Shown: positions 13,008 to 25,714 of the stretch, one piece after another
Numbering within the stretch: position 1 is the stretch's first letter
Layout of the letters: the number at the start of each line of letters is the position of its first letter
Source of the DNA: Ficedula albicollis
Taxonomy: Eukaryota > Chordata > Aves > Passeriformes > Muscicapidae
DNA: 64,000 nucleotides
Reading direction: 5' to 3'
Assembly: GCF_000247815.1 (NCBI RefSeq)
Contig: NW_004775929.1
Coordinates: forward strand, 407,328-471,327
The notes under the pieces: generated by a model
What the model was told of the DNA's origin: nothing
What the model saw: only the letters and a program-made list of their open reading frames with translations
The model's database searches: none
Position numbers and translations under genes: made by a program

Positions 13008-13025
13008 AAAAAAAAAAAAAAAAAA
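12923..13025 (+). other. Suspected assembly gap: A18 / G66 / A19
   Basis: A pure G run of 66 (12941-13006) sits inside a poly(A) tract (12923-12940 and 13007-13025). Same design as the other G runs in the window. Reading frames through it are polyGly or polyPro and not genes. Confidence 0.8.
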
Positions 13026-16000
13026 CCAACCAAAAAGAAATAAAAATGTACCAAATCAAAGCTGACCAAAGTAGCTTTTATATCTTTATTATTCCACACC
13101 TGGCAACCTGCTGTGATTGCCCATTATTTCAGAGGGCTTTCACCACCTGCAAAGGCACAGCTGGTGATTAGTATCGCCCAAATGAGATTTTTTATCCCAG
13201 AGATATGTTATTTACTTATAGCTGGCAATGTGCATCGAGGACATCTCCTGTTCTTGGGGCTGGCTGCTGTTCTGTACTCGTGCAGGTGCAATTAAAGCTG
13301 AATATTCCCCATCACAGGCCCTGTGAATGGACAAAAAACTGCCAGTGCCTGCAATTTGTCTTCATTTCCCAACACTACTAAAGTGCCTGTACAGTTAAAT
13401 ATTTAACCACACTATGATTTCCAGAACTGAGTAGGTGAGTAAGGGGAAAAATTCAGAGAGTGAGTAATTATTTCTACACAAATCCTATTCAGAACAAGCT
13501 GCTTTCTGTGCTGTGCTTGTCAGCTCTGCCACGTTGCTCATTGGCTGCTGGATTTCACAGCTTTAAAACCACATTTATTTATTAGATTTATGAACCAGGT
13601 GCTCTGCATCTGCTTGGTACCATGATATCTCACTGCCTTTGGGCTGTTTGCAGCTGTCAAAAGGTGCAGCACTCACACAGGTGTTTCTGAACGTCTAAAC
13701 ATGCATGCTGGTGTCCTGCCTCACACCTCTTCCTGGCACAAAGAAATGTATTAGCACAGCATCTAAACAAAAATTCCTTCTAAATCGTTCACCTTCAAGG
13801 AACAGATGAGAGTTTCTCTTTGTTTTTTTCAAGCTTCCTTCAGTCTGATGGACAGTTTTCATTTGGGGATAGTTGCTGGGATCTCTCTTTGCTCCTTTTT
13901 TTTTTTTTTTTTTTGAGTTCTGAAAGAGAGGAAGATTATTTCAGAAATTTGCAGTCAACAGATGGCAGGGGAGACTGGAACAGAGGGAGGCTGAAGTGAT
14001 CAGAGAAGAACCACTGAGCTCTTTATTAAAACACAGTGATAACAGGACTCACCTTGGAATACTGCATCTCACTAAAGAGCCAAAAGGAAAGTGTTATAAG
14101 CAGTCATGGTAACAATTTCACTGAGTTATTTGCTTTGGGTCAGAGGATGGACTGGGTAAACTCCAGAAATTTATTCTGGATCCTTGAATTGCCTCTCACC
14201 ACTGCACTCCATCACTTAGGACTCTGTGCATCACCTCTATCTACAATTAGACAGATAGACCAGATGGGCACATCTCCCAGCTGATTCATGACTTCAATGA
14301 TTTTTTAAATTTTAGAACTGGGATTTACTTTTAAAATAGAAACTTCATATTTAACAAAATCTTTCAGCAGAATTCTGTCAAGGCAGCGAAAAATGCATAA
14401 AAGGTGGTATTTGATGGCAATGTTCATCAGTCACAAAGAAAAAACTGCAGAAAGAATCGATTATAAGGCAAGTGTGAGTATGAAAAGTAGAAATAATACA
14501 GTAATAGTAATAATTATTAGGGGTTTTTTGTTGTTTTTTCAAATATTAAGGAAAAAAAGGTATTTTTTTCACTGTGATGATCTGAGCTCAATGATGGGAA
14601 GGGAATGAAGGAAGGGAGTCTTTTTAGGAAAAGGAAAACATTTTGCCATTTTTCTGCCTACTCCTTTTCTCAGCAAGCATTACTTTCTCTGTGCCGTGGA
14701 AGTATCCAAAAGCTGAGCACAGCTTCAGCTCAGTAATTTTTCCACGTGTGCAGCAATAAATAACAAAGTGAGTGGGCTGCTGGTAGAAGAATTTGAGGTG
14801 CCCAGCTGAATGAACACGATTTGATGAAATACTTTGCTGGAGTGAAAAGTGAGGAGGAATCAGGGCTGGATACTACAAAAGCGAGATTCTGCTGGAGGAG
14901 GAGCGGCCTGTGGGCTCTCCCAAAGCTCCTGGCACAGAAAATGGTTTGATACACTAAAAAATTTAAAAAGTGGTTGTGGACAATGGAAAAGCAGTGGAAA
15001 TCAGCCTCAGCTGAGGCAAGGGAAGAGGTTTTATCTCAAAATCAGTGAAGGATGACCACTGGCACCCAGCCTGCTGCTGTATCTCATCCCATTTGATTTT
15101 GCTGCTCTGTCTTGTTTCATCTTCTCTCATTTTGCTTTTGCTGAAGTTTCCCAATCCAGCTTTTGAATATTTAGAGAGCATGGATGAAAAAAAAGACTAG
15201 AAACTAGTGTGGGAACACGACACACAATCCACAGGTGGCAGAGCAACCAGGAGGCCATGCACTGGCATTTCTGTGTACAGAGGCACTCAAATGTCAGCTA
15301 AACACAGTCTGGGAGATTTGCTGGACACCTGCAACAAAATGCCTGCAAACCCCACCTGAAAAATTAAGATGTTACTTCTACTTTTGGTAATTGGCCAGGA
15401 AATAGCCGTGCCTTCTATATATATTTTAGCTTTTTTTTTTTCTGAGTCCTTGTCAAGAAACTAATTTCTGCTCAATTGTAAGCTTTTAACCTGGATAATG
15501 CTCTTCAGCCAGGCCAATTTTGGTTTCATTTCCCCTTTGTGGGTCATTCAGTACTGCTCACACCCTGAACCCTTGGTCTTCCTCCCCTGACTACTATGCC
15601 AGCAAGAACAAACCAGGTTTTTTTTTTGTTGCAAGCTCTGTGTGTGATTATCTTCCACGGGCATGAGTGTGAGCTCAGCCAAGCTACAGAAAGGGCTGAT
15701 AAATGAGCCATTTATTTGATGCAGTAATAATCAGATTTATCAAAGGCCTGTGCATTGGCTGCACTACAGATATATTAATCAGAAAGCTGGGGCTGAACTT
15801 CCTCAAGGTGACAACTCATGAGGTCCCTCCTGAAAGCCTATTTTCCCCTGTGCTAGGTAAAATACTTGGATAATTTTAATCTCTGTGGCCAGCTTTCAAG
15901 CCACCTTGAAAAGACTCTATACTGGCCTCAGATAATTTTTTTTCCAGGTGCTATTCAGGCACTCTTTAGGCTTTTTCCAGCTGAGTGTTTTTCTGGACAT

Positions 16001-16232
16001 GGATGAAACTTTCTGAGTGCCTTTGCAAGGATTGTCCTCTTAACCTGCCATTTTTAAAAAGAAAATTAGCACAGGATTCAAATGGAGGGATGTACTTGCA
16101 TTAACCTTGCATCTGGTATATTTTTTTTGATACTCACATGATCAAAAACCCTTCCCAATTGCTCTGAATTTTTAAATGATCAGTATAGGTGGCTCCTTAG
16201 ATGGAAGACTAATTTTTTCTTGCCCCTTCTCT
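13026..16232. other. Noncoding stretch, slightly less AT-rich
   Basis: No repeat family or gene recognised. It contains two patches with balanced, motif-rich composition (about 13100-13300 and 15690-15825), noted in the findings as possible conserved noncoding DNA, and a T run at about 13898-13914. Confidence 0.55.
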
Positions 16233-16342
16233 ATTTGGGATAGAGAGGGCCATAGATTCTGCTGTGGCACCATGTATTGAAATTACCATTTGGGATAGAG
16301 AGGGCCATTGATTCTGCTGTGGCACCATGTATTGAAATTACT
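16233..16342 (+). repeat. 55-bp tandem duplication
   Basis: ATTTGGGATAGAGAGGGCCA and the following bases (16233-16287) are repeated at once (16288-16342), with an A/T difference (CATAGATT versus CATTGATT). Confidence 0.93.
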
Positions 16343-16440
16343 CCTAAAAAAGGAGCTCAGAACATTATCTGCTTCTGTAGACATCAGGTTGAAGGAAAGA
16401 TATATCCTAAGCCTTGTGAAGTACAATAACCTCGCCTGTG

Positions 16441-16565
16441 TGTTTTTGGTTTGGGTTTTTTTTTGTTTTGTTTTTTGTGGTTTTCTTGTTCGTTTTTTAG
16501 TGGTTTTTTTGCTGGTTTAGGGGGTTTTTTGGTGGTTTTTTTTGTTTGTTTTTTTGGTTTTTTTC
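16441..16565 (+). repeat. T/G-rich low-complexity tract
   Basis: Nearly pure T and G with groups of GG or GGG between T runs. Same type as those at 9.2, 46.5 and 46.8 kb. Confidence 0.8.
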
Positions 16566-19500
16566 TATATAAGAATCAAGAAATAAAATGATAATTAAAT
16601 ATATGCATTAATTCAAATGCTTATCCTACTTTTGCCTTCTGTTGTCCAATAAAGGTATTTTTCTTAAATTTACTAATATTGACCTGGGAATACACTATAT
16701 ACTGAGTGCCTTAAAGTATGTCTAGTGAAAAATGAAATACAATATATTAGGAAAACAATTTTGGCAATTTTAGTCCATCTCCAAGCTAGTGTGTGATTGA
16801 TATGGAAACACCATCATATTTTTAAAGCAGAAAATAATCTATTTATTTCATTTTCTGCCTGTAACACCTGCAATTTTTGTCTTTGTAGAAGGCAGTCTGA
16901 TTTTTATTCCAGTAATGACTCTCAAGTTCTGACAGAAAATATGGAAATATGACTTTATGTTGCAGTGAGAAAGCAGTATTAAATTCTTCCTGGTTTTATG
17001 GGCTGTATAGTATTCTGAGTCATTCTGCTGCACATATTGGAGAGTTGAAGAAAACAATTTATTTCTGATAAATAAATACACTTCAATACTTATATACCAG
17101 AGGTCTGTAATGTGGCTCATCTCTTATTTAATCTCTCCAGTATGATGCATCCAAAGGAAGAATACCTGCAGCTGAATTTACTAGGTGAAATACAGAGTTT
17201 AAGGGACAAATTCCTCAATCAGTGTCTTATGATTTCTATTTCAAAAAAGTGACATAATATTTGTAAATTCAGGGGGGTGTTGGTCTTTATTCAGAAAGAT
17301 TTGCTGAAATTTGACCTAGAATTTAAAAGTTCTAACTTTAAAACATTCTAACCTTGATACAAATATGCAATTGCCAATGGAATGCAGTATCTAATCATAC
17401 TCTATCATAGCATGTCATATATTCAGAAATTAGTTTAAGAAAATGAAGGCACAGGCTTTTAGAGAATATATTGAACCACAATATAAATGAATAGTCATTA
17501 GGACCATATCCAAAAGAAAAGATTAAAGCCTGATGCACAAGTGTGGGATATGAGGCATGTCAAGTCTAAAATTGTGATCTCAAACCTTCTCAGTCCCTCT
17601 TTACCCAGTTAAGACTTCGATTAGAAAGTTTCTTTGTAAGGCTGGGTTTCTGCTTTTCGCCTGTGGTGCCCCTGTTTAACCTCTGCCTTAGCTGCAGTGA
17701 GATCAGGAGTTAATTATTGAACTCTTTATAGTCCTGACTGGTAGGCACCTGTGTCTTGTAGCAGAGCTTGCTTTGGGTTTTAATATCTAGATTTCTACCT
17801 CATTAATGAAAGCATTGTCCATCTTAATTTAGAGCTTGAAGCCAGACCAAATGAAGCATCAGAAGAGAAAAACATCATCCAGGTCACCCAGAAAAACAGC
17901 AGCAGAATATGATGCACAACAACTGTTGCTGCCTACTAGAAAAGAACATTTCTGTCCCTTGTACACAAATCAGGTAAAATAATTTGACTGTTCCTACCAG
18001 GGACAGTGTAGCAGAATACATTTCTGAGATAAGTGTGGCAAGTGCAGTTCTGAAACTTACAACTGTAGTTAACAAAAGCTTTATTTTCCTTTACATGTAA
18101 CTTGTTTAAGGGTAGCTTTTTAAAGAGCCTGTGTCTAAAGGGCAAAATCTATATTTGAACCAGCTCTCAAAACAATTTTTAGAAAACTAGTGAGCTGAAG
18201 TACTGGGACACCATTCATTCTCATTCTCAACTTCAACTTTGAACATCTTTGATTATTGAGTTATAGCAGACCATTTTAGGATTTCTTTTTTAAACCCACC
18301 TGGTTTTACTCTAAAGCTCTAAAATCTCACTATAGAAGAAACACAAATGGCAGAAATGGCTGCAAGACATTTTTTTCCAACATTAACTTCTTGTAAACAT
18401 TACAAGAAATCCATGTGTTGGCTAGAAATTCGTATTGCTTAGCTTATGAATTAAAAAGTTGACTATAAAATGTCTATATTTGAAAAGTTTCTTCTTCCCA
18501 TAATTCTGCATCGTCCTTCAAACAACCTGACATGTAATCACAGTGAATTGTCATTGGTGACTGCACCTTAATCTTTCAATTATTCCAACTGTGATAAGCT
18601 TCTGCATTGTAAAGCTCTGGAAGTACTTAATATTGCATTATTTAACTAACTGCTCTTAAATGCTGAAATGGTCTACTGTAACCTCAATAATCAAAGATGT
18701 TCAAAGTTAAACTTGAGAATTAAGGGTATGAAAGAAAATGAAAAGTTAATTTGTGCAAGCTGAAAAAAAAAAATCTGCTTGAATTTTTTTTTTTCCTGGA
18801 CTACTTTATTTAATTTTGCAGGCAAAACTGCAAACCTAGGCAGCTGAAATACCCTGGAAAATATATGTGCATATATTTAAATAAATAATACCACTAAAAC
18901 ATAACAGCAAAGTAAATTTTAAGATGCACTCTGCTCCTTGCTTTCATCCAGCAGTGTCTGTGTTGTCTGAGTAACATTTTTTTTGATAAGCACATCAAGG
19001 AACAGGCTATGAATGTGGCTCAAAACCAGGTACTCACAGCACTCCCAAGCCCAGAAGCTCCCCTGGGACACTGAAATTTGTTCTGCTCCTGAAGCTGCTC
19101 TGCTATGTTCACCCCGGATTGAGCCTAATTGGCCCAGATGGGTTTTGTGGGGAAAAATGTCCTGGGTGAGACTCCTACCTTGTAAAGGAATTCAGGCCTT
19201 TCCATGGCAAACAACAGCATTTTATCCTTCAGCTCTGAGTGTTTCCGCAGCTCCTTCTGCTGAACCACCCATTCCCATTCCCAATCCCACAGCCCAGAAA
19301 AACTCCCATCAAGCCATGATCCTGGTTCCAGTTTTATAAAGAAGCAAAGGAGGAGCCGCAATTGCTGCTTTAATTTTGTTCTGTCTGCAAGAAAGCACGA
19401 GGGATCCGAAGCCTGGCTGGCTGAAAGTGCTGGTTTATCCCAGTTAGCTGGGAGTTTTGTGTTACTTTAAAAAGCTTTATCATGAAGTCTGTTTAATTAG

Positions 19501-21200
19501 TTCAACTGTGTTATTATAGCTGGTTTTGATTTAGACCTAGGTTGGCTGAAAACCCTGATAAATTACCTCACTGCACCTGCAGAAAGGAGCTCCAAGGACC
19601 CAGACCCATCAGCGAGCCCAAGCAATAGCTGAAAAACAAAATTCAGTATAGAATGGTTTAATGGTTATTGTACAACCAGAGATTAATTAGATGCCATAGA
19701 ACAGGAAAAAATACCATGAGAGAGCTAAGGAGTCAAAGGACTAAACACCTAAACTTGATTAATACATTGCAGGTGAAAGAAGGGAGCCACTTCATGGGTT
19801 TGTACACCCCAGAAAACTGAATTAATGGAAATGGTCTAAGCAGGGCAGCAAATTTAATAAAGCACTGACTACCTGGATAAAACTTGGGGTATCCATTAAA
19901 CAAAGATAGATGAGGTCTTCTGGTAGTAATTAAAGAAACAAAACTCCTATAATATCATTCAATACATCAGGCAGACTTCTGATAGAGTCTAAGAAAAATC
20001 TTGGATTTTACAGTGTAAGTAAATGCCTAAAAATGTTGGGTCTTTGAAAGTGTCTATGGTGGGTAAATTCCTGATATGTTCCCACTTTTGATCCAAGTTG
20101 TTATTAGGAATGTTCATCTAACAGCATTTTGCTGTGAGATTTAAAACTATTTGTTTCAGTGGGAAGAAGGAAAGGCCAAAGTGATGAACAGACCACGTCT
20201 TGTAACAAATGGAAATAAAGTGAACTCAAAGATTCAGACAAAAAAGAAATGCTTCTGAGGTATGTAAACTGAATGTTAATTATTATTATTTTTTTTAGCT
20301 CTCCATTATCTTTAATTTGCATCCCAGCCTTCACAAATTTCATTATCTAGATCTTATTATCACTGTAAGGATCTTGGCCATATACCTACTCTTCTGAGTA
20401 AATTATCCTTCTGTTTAATTTTTTTTTTTTAATTCTTGGTTTATTTATTTCTTCTGACCTCCTGGGAAAAAGCTTTGAGAGCTTTCCTAAGAGTAAGAAA
20501 AATATTATTTCCAATATGTATTGTTCGACAAATGCTGAGTACTTCATGTTGTATAGAAAAATTTGAGTATGACTTCGACTTGAAGAACATTTATGACCTC
20601 ACTGAAAAGAATCCTTTTCCTATCTGCTTCTCTGGATGGCAAGCATCCTACTTAGGATATTTCTCAAGTAAAACAATTTGCGTTTTGGAAATTATAACAT
20701 TGAGGGCGTCTATACAGATAATTTACCTGCAGCAGGAAGATCTGTGTTAGCCTTGTATATCTGATAGCAGAACATGGCACAATTTATTTCTTCTCTCCTC
20801 TGCTGGAAAAGAAAATAAAAATTATGCAGATGAAGAAAATATTAGAATTTGAGAAGAGCTTGTATGAAAAGATAAAATATTTTAAGACTTCATTCTGGAA
20901 AAGAAAACTGGTGTGAAATGTGATGGAGGTAAATAAAATTATGAAGGGCACAGGGAAGGTCAATGAGTTGTAATTTTTTGTTTTTCTCATACTGTAACAG
21001 CTGTGGGCATCAAACAAAGTGAGCAGGAAGGTGGTTTAAAACAAAAAAAAGTTTACAAAACGCATGGTTAAACTGGGCAGTTCATTACCACAGAATATTC
21101 TGGGTGCTAATGACATTAATGCCTTCAGAAATCCATGAGGAAAATTAACAGGGAAAATATCCACTAGAATGTGTAAAACACAGTAATTTACATCTCCAGC
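16566..21200. other. AT-rich noncoding stretch
   Basis: No recognised transposon, RNA gene or coding exon. A modestly GC-richer patch at about 19020-19400 gives 78- and 108-codon frames on opposite strands, without splice sites, motifs or similarity I can recognise. I take them as chance. Confidence 0.55.
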
Positions 21201-21333
21201 TGGCTCCAAGTACTTGAAGGTGAAGGTGAGATATGTGAAAAAAATACAGCCTATGCTTCATGGCTCCAAGTACTTGAGTACAAATTCTTGAAGGTGAAGA
21301 AGAGATATGTGAAAAAAATACAGCCTATGCTTC
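21201..21333 (+). repeat. Imperfect tandem duplication (about 60 and 73 bp)
   Basis: TGGCTCCAAGTACTTGA through ATACAGCCTATGCTTC occurs at about 21201-21260 and again at 21261-21333. The second copy carries an extra 13 or so bases (GTACAAATTCTTG), so a small internal insertion or repeat separates the copies. Confidence 0.88.
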
Positions 21334-22414
21334 TCCCCTCCAATATAGCCATACTCAGGTTTGTTTTTTATGGTCTACATACATTTTTAAAACATAATTT
21401 ATGTAATCACAACGCCAGAATTTTTTCTGTTCTTGTGAATTTGAAATTTTTTATTTCACCTGGTTAGGAATTATTTACAAATACCTAATATTTAAAAAAC
21501 CCTTAACAACAAGTTTCATCATATCAAAGAGCTTTAATAAATTTATCAAAATTAAAGGAAATTAGAATAGTGACTATTCTAAATAAATATAATTACATTT
21601 AGCTAGGCTATTTTCCTCTCATTGCCATATTTTTTCCCATGAATATTTTTTTTTCTTACTGTCCATCTGACAGTAGAAAGTTCAGCAATATTAGAGACTC
21701 ACTGAATAATTGCCTAGAAGTTCTGAACATCAGGTTAAGTACAAGCACAGTGAAAGGCATTTTGCTGGAAATTGTTCATGCTTTTTAGTAATTCAGTAAA
21801 TGCAGTAATTTAATAAAAGGTTTAAGTGATGGCAATAAAAAAAAAAATCTTCAGTAAGTGGCTATTATTGGTTTCTAACTGTGTGTAACATGTTTTAAAA
21901 ATGTTGTTACTGCGCCTAGAGCAGCATTTTCATTGTGTTTAAAGGGTGGTGTGTAGTAAACAAATATTTTCTCTCTGTTCCCTCTCTAGATGTTGAACAA
22001 AGAGAGGTAGAAATTTCTCTAATCTTCTTTGTGGATCACATGGGGTGTAATTCCTTCAGCTCCCAGTTCCCTCCATTCTCTGTGATCCAAGCTGCTGTTT
22101 TCCACCAGGTGAGCCAGGAGTCTTCCCTTGCCTGGTCCCACTGTTTATCTGCCTGTTCAAATTAATCTCTCCCACCAGGAGGGATGGAAGTGCAGGGAAA
22201 CAAGAAGAGCCTCTGTGGATACCTGAAATATAGCTCTGAAACAAAAACAAAACAAAACAAAAGCCGTGTGAATTGAAGGTTCACTATGTGACACATACTG
22301 ACACAATTATTGACATTATTATTTTTACATTTTTTAAGGCAATTTAAAACCTTCTCATTACTTAGATCTGGTGTGACCTTATTGCAGCTTTCCACTCTTT
22401 GACAAGAGTGGAGA
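21334..22414. other. AT-rich noncoding stretch
   Basis: Nothing recognised apart from short homopolymers and an AAAAC repeat near 22240-22260. Confidence 0.55.
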
Positions 22415-22690
22415 CACAACTTGCAAGGACCTGGAGTGACAGGGCAAGGGGGAATGGGTTCAAATTGACAGAGGGCAGGGCTGGGTGGGATTTTGGGCAG
22501 GAATTGTTCCCTGGCAGGGTGGGCGGGGGCTGGGATAGAATTCCCAGAGCAGCTGTGGCTGTGGCTGGATCCCTGGAACTGTCCCAGACCAGGTGGACAC
22601 TGGGGACAGTGGAAGGTGTCCCTGCCGTGGCAGGGGTGGCACTGGGTGATCTTTAAGGTCCCTTCAAAATCAAACCATTCTATGATTCCA
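22415..22690 (+). mobile_element. CR1 LINE, 5'-truncated 3' end, sense
   Basis: This is the 3' part of a chicken-repeat-1 non-LTR retrotransposon. Recognised landmarks in order: GGGCAAGGGGGAATGGGTTC, AGAGGGCAGGG, GGAATTGTTCCCTG, ATTCCCAGAGCAGCTGTGGC, CTGGATCCCTGGAACTGTCC, GGACAGTGGAAGGTGTCCCT, GGGTGATCTTTAAGGTCCCT and the tail CCATTCTATGATTCCA. CR1 has no poly(A) tail; it ends in short ATTCTATG-type repeats, as here. No reverse-transcriptase domain remains, only the noncoding 3' end of the ORF2 unit. The subtype resembles the young passerine families, which supports a songbird source. Apparent frames here are translated CR1. Confidence 0.93.
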
Positions 22691-25031
22691 TTGTTCTGTT
22701 ATTATTGTCCTTATATCCAGCCAGAAGCAAATTTGCTAAATGTCTGCTATGTTTTCTCAGTCATGTAAGACAAGAAGACACTTAACTCAATTTTTTGAGC
22801 AGCGCTTCCTACCCATTGGAATCCTGCTGAAATTCAAGTTGATTTTCTCAGCAATAATGTTTTTTTTTTAATATCCTGGGTGGATGCTACACATTTTCTG
22901 TCTTTGCAGTTGCTTTTATAGTCATTAAAATCTGTGTCATGAATTTGTACTAAATAGATTTACAAGCTGAATGTCATGTGCACTGGAGGTATAACTGGTT
23001 ATTGAAGAGAAAAAGAGGCTGTTCTGATTTTCCACCCTGGGGCCTCTACTTGCATATCTACAAATGATACAAGCATATCTGTCCTGGTGGAGGCCATTGT
23101 GAATATTCTGATTTTGAGTGGAGAAGATGGAGACAATTCAACTGATGTTTACGTAAGTAAAATTGCTCATGGTGAGTCAGTTCTTTGACTGTTTAGAAGA
23201 ATGTGATCAAAAATATTTTTTCAAGCTGCAAACACTGTTTTCACTGAAATAATATTCTTTCTTTTTTCCTCAGCATTTATGGTAACAGAAGATATCCATC
23301 TGGAAATTTGTAATAAAATTACTGAAATAATATTCTTTCTTTCTTCCTCAGCATTTATGGTAACGGAAGATATCCATCTGGAAATTTGTAATAAAATATT
23401 AACATTCATCTGTTTAAGCTGTTTATTGCCCAAAGGCAAAACACCATTTTTTGTTGGCTGCACTCATGAGTGTTTCTGATTTTAGGTTAATGGGATGGTG
23501 CATAGGTTAATGAGGTTTGTGTCTGGGGAATACCTAACTCTATACATCTCTTGTAATTAATAATGACAGCTTTGCCACTCTGAAATCTGCTTCTTCACTT
23601 ACTCACAGTTATGATACAAACACGAAAACAAGGCAAGTAAAATTACCAAAGAAATAGATACAATATGAAAATTAAGATTGAAAAATATATTTTTTAATTT
23701 ATATTTTTACCTGAATCAACCTTTACTTTTGTACTTAAAACTGTTACTGTTTTTATATCTACAAGCTTCTTCTCTTATGTTCCCTTGCTGTTGAGTCCAA
23801 AGCTGTTTGAGCTGTTTCTTTTAGATATTCTACATGAGGAAATTTTAATCTTCATAGACAAATTTACTTATCTGGAGGTGTTTGGTATCAGATGTGATTT
23901 TGGTTTAGTTGTTATGGAAAGGTAGGCACACCCTTTTGTTTTGATCACTGAAGTTGTAGTTACCTTGTGGAAATGTTTTGGGTATACGAGTTACGTATTT
24001 GGTGTCTTTTCTAAAAAATGATCTGATTTTAAACCTAGTTTATTTTAAAATTTTAAATAAAGACAGCAGTTCTCTAAGGGGTCAAGTAAAAGAAATGTGA
24101 CTTTTCATGGCTATATGTCTCATGGTTGGATATCCTGCTGTCTTGGGGAGTACCAAGAGTTGTAGCAGTAGGAAAAAAAAAGGGCACCAAAGGCGCTGCC
24201 AAGGACTGAAGTTTCTCCGTCTTTTCCATGGATTTCTTACCATTCTGGAACAAGTAGCATGTCAAAAATAACAATCAAGCTGAGAAATTAGGAAAAGCTG
24301 GAAAAATTTTCCCAGCTGGCTGATGTTTAACAGAACAAACACAGGTTATTTCATGGTCTTTAATCTCTTTGCCATAAAGTAGTCCCAGAAAAAGTTCTTT
24401 GACTAGGATAGATGAACACTTTGTAGCTCTTCTTTTCATCTGCTTATAAACACAAAAAAGTTTTAGTCACTTGATATTTCTGAAATTGTTTCTTCATGCC
24501 AAATGCATTTGAAATCTGCACAATATGTTTTTAGAAATAGTGGATGGCGAAATTACACATTTGTACACCATATGCTCTCTTTTCAGTTGCCAAAATTATT
24601 TCTACACCTTCCAGCAAACAATTATGTTACACTCATCTGAAAAAAAATCTCTCTATGGATTGAGTCTGCAAACATCAGACATCAGATCCAAAATGATCAG
24701 TTTAGTAAGAGACTGGGATTCAAAATGGCACTGTTTTATTTTCCCCGCCTCTTAAGGAAATTAAGAGTATTATCACAAGGGGTGATGAATGCACATCTTT
24801 CTGATATTGCTTGTTATTTGTTGATGGTAACTCACAGGGGTACTTCTGTTCACTTCTGGAGATGAAATTGGTGGTCAGGAAATTTGTATTTAATAACAGA
24901 AGTCTTATTGTTAAAAAAACCCAAAAGAACAGCAAACCAAAAAACAAAAAGAAAAAGAAAGAGAAAAAAGAACCAAGAGAAGACTTACTGAAAAAACAAA
25001 GGAAAAATATTACAAGGAAAAGGAAAAAAAA
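22691..25031. other. AT-rich noncoding stretch
   Basis: Contains one 78-bp tandem repeat (listed separately) and an A-rich patch at about 24915-25030. No gene or transposon recognised. Confidence 0.55.
23243..23398 (+). repeat. 78-bp tandem duplication
   Basis: ACTGAAATAATATTCTTTC... through ...TTTGTAATAAAAT occurs at 23243-23320 and again at 23321-23398. About three substitutions separate the copies (a C/T in the pyrimidine run, AACAG/AACGG, last base), so this is an older, real duplication. Confidence 0.93.
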
Positions 25032-25165
25032 TAGAATTATGCTAAATATAAAGCACACATTTCAGCTCTCATCCTAGTTATTAAGCAGTGTCATGGCTAG
25101 AATTAAGCTAAATATAAAGCACACATTTCATCTCTCATCCTAGTTATTAAGCAGTGTCATGGCTA
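25032..25165 (+). repeat. 66-bp tandem duplication
   Basis: TAGAATTATGCTAAATATAA... (25032-25097) is repeated with two substitutions at 25098-25165, including the shared AAGCAGTGTCATGGCTA end. Confidence 0.93.
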
Positions 25166-25504
25166 CATAACAAAATGCAGTGGGTTACAGATATTAATCC
25201 TGTTGAATATGACTGTACTAGAATTAGCTGCAATATTAGGAAAAAAGTAATATCCATTGGTAACATTTTCAGCTTTCAGGCTCATCTTTCATCCCTTTTA
25301 CAGAATAGAGTGGAAAACTAATTGATTGGATAAGCTCATTTTTTTGGCATTTGTTCATTATTCAAGCAGGCATTAATTAAAATGGACCAATTTCTACCTA
25401 CATTGTATTATTTTTTTTTGTAGCAGCCCATACATTAAACCGTTAAACATAGAAGGCCGTGTTTTGTTTCCTGATTTTTTTCTTTTTTTTTTTTTTTGGT
25501 CATA

Positions 25505-25590
<86 letters not shown>
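25505..25590 (+). other. Suspected assembly gap: G86
   Basis: A pure G run of 86, preceded by a T-rich stretch (T runs at about 25466-25497, then GGTCATA) and followed by AAAATGCTAG. No such tract is expected in native bird DNA; it matches the other runs here. Confidence 0.78.
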
Positions 25591-25591
<1 letters not shown>

Positions 25592-25714
25592 AAATGCTAG
25601 AATTGTTATAATTTCAATAGAGTTCTGAAATGAAAGCTTAAAAAATTGGTATTGAAACATACATGTAAAGATCTCCTCTTGATTATCTCAAATTTAAGGC
25701 AAGTCTAGCAACTT

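Noticed and set aside
19013..19361. 108- and 78-codon frames in a GC-richer patch
   Set aside because: They overlap on opposite strands with no motif or splice signal; probably chance.
22399..22656. 85-codon frame
   Set aside because: It lies within the noncoding 3' end of a CR1 element.
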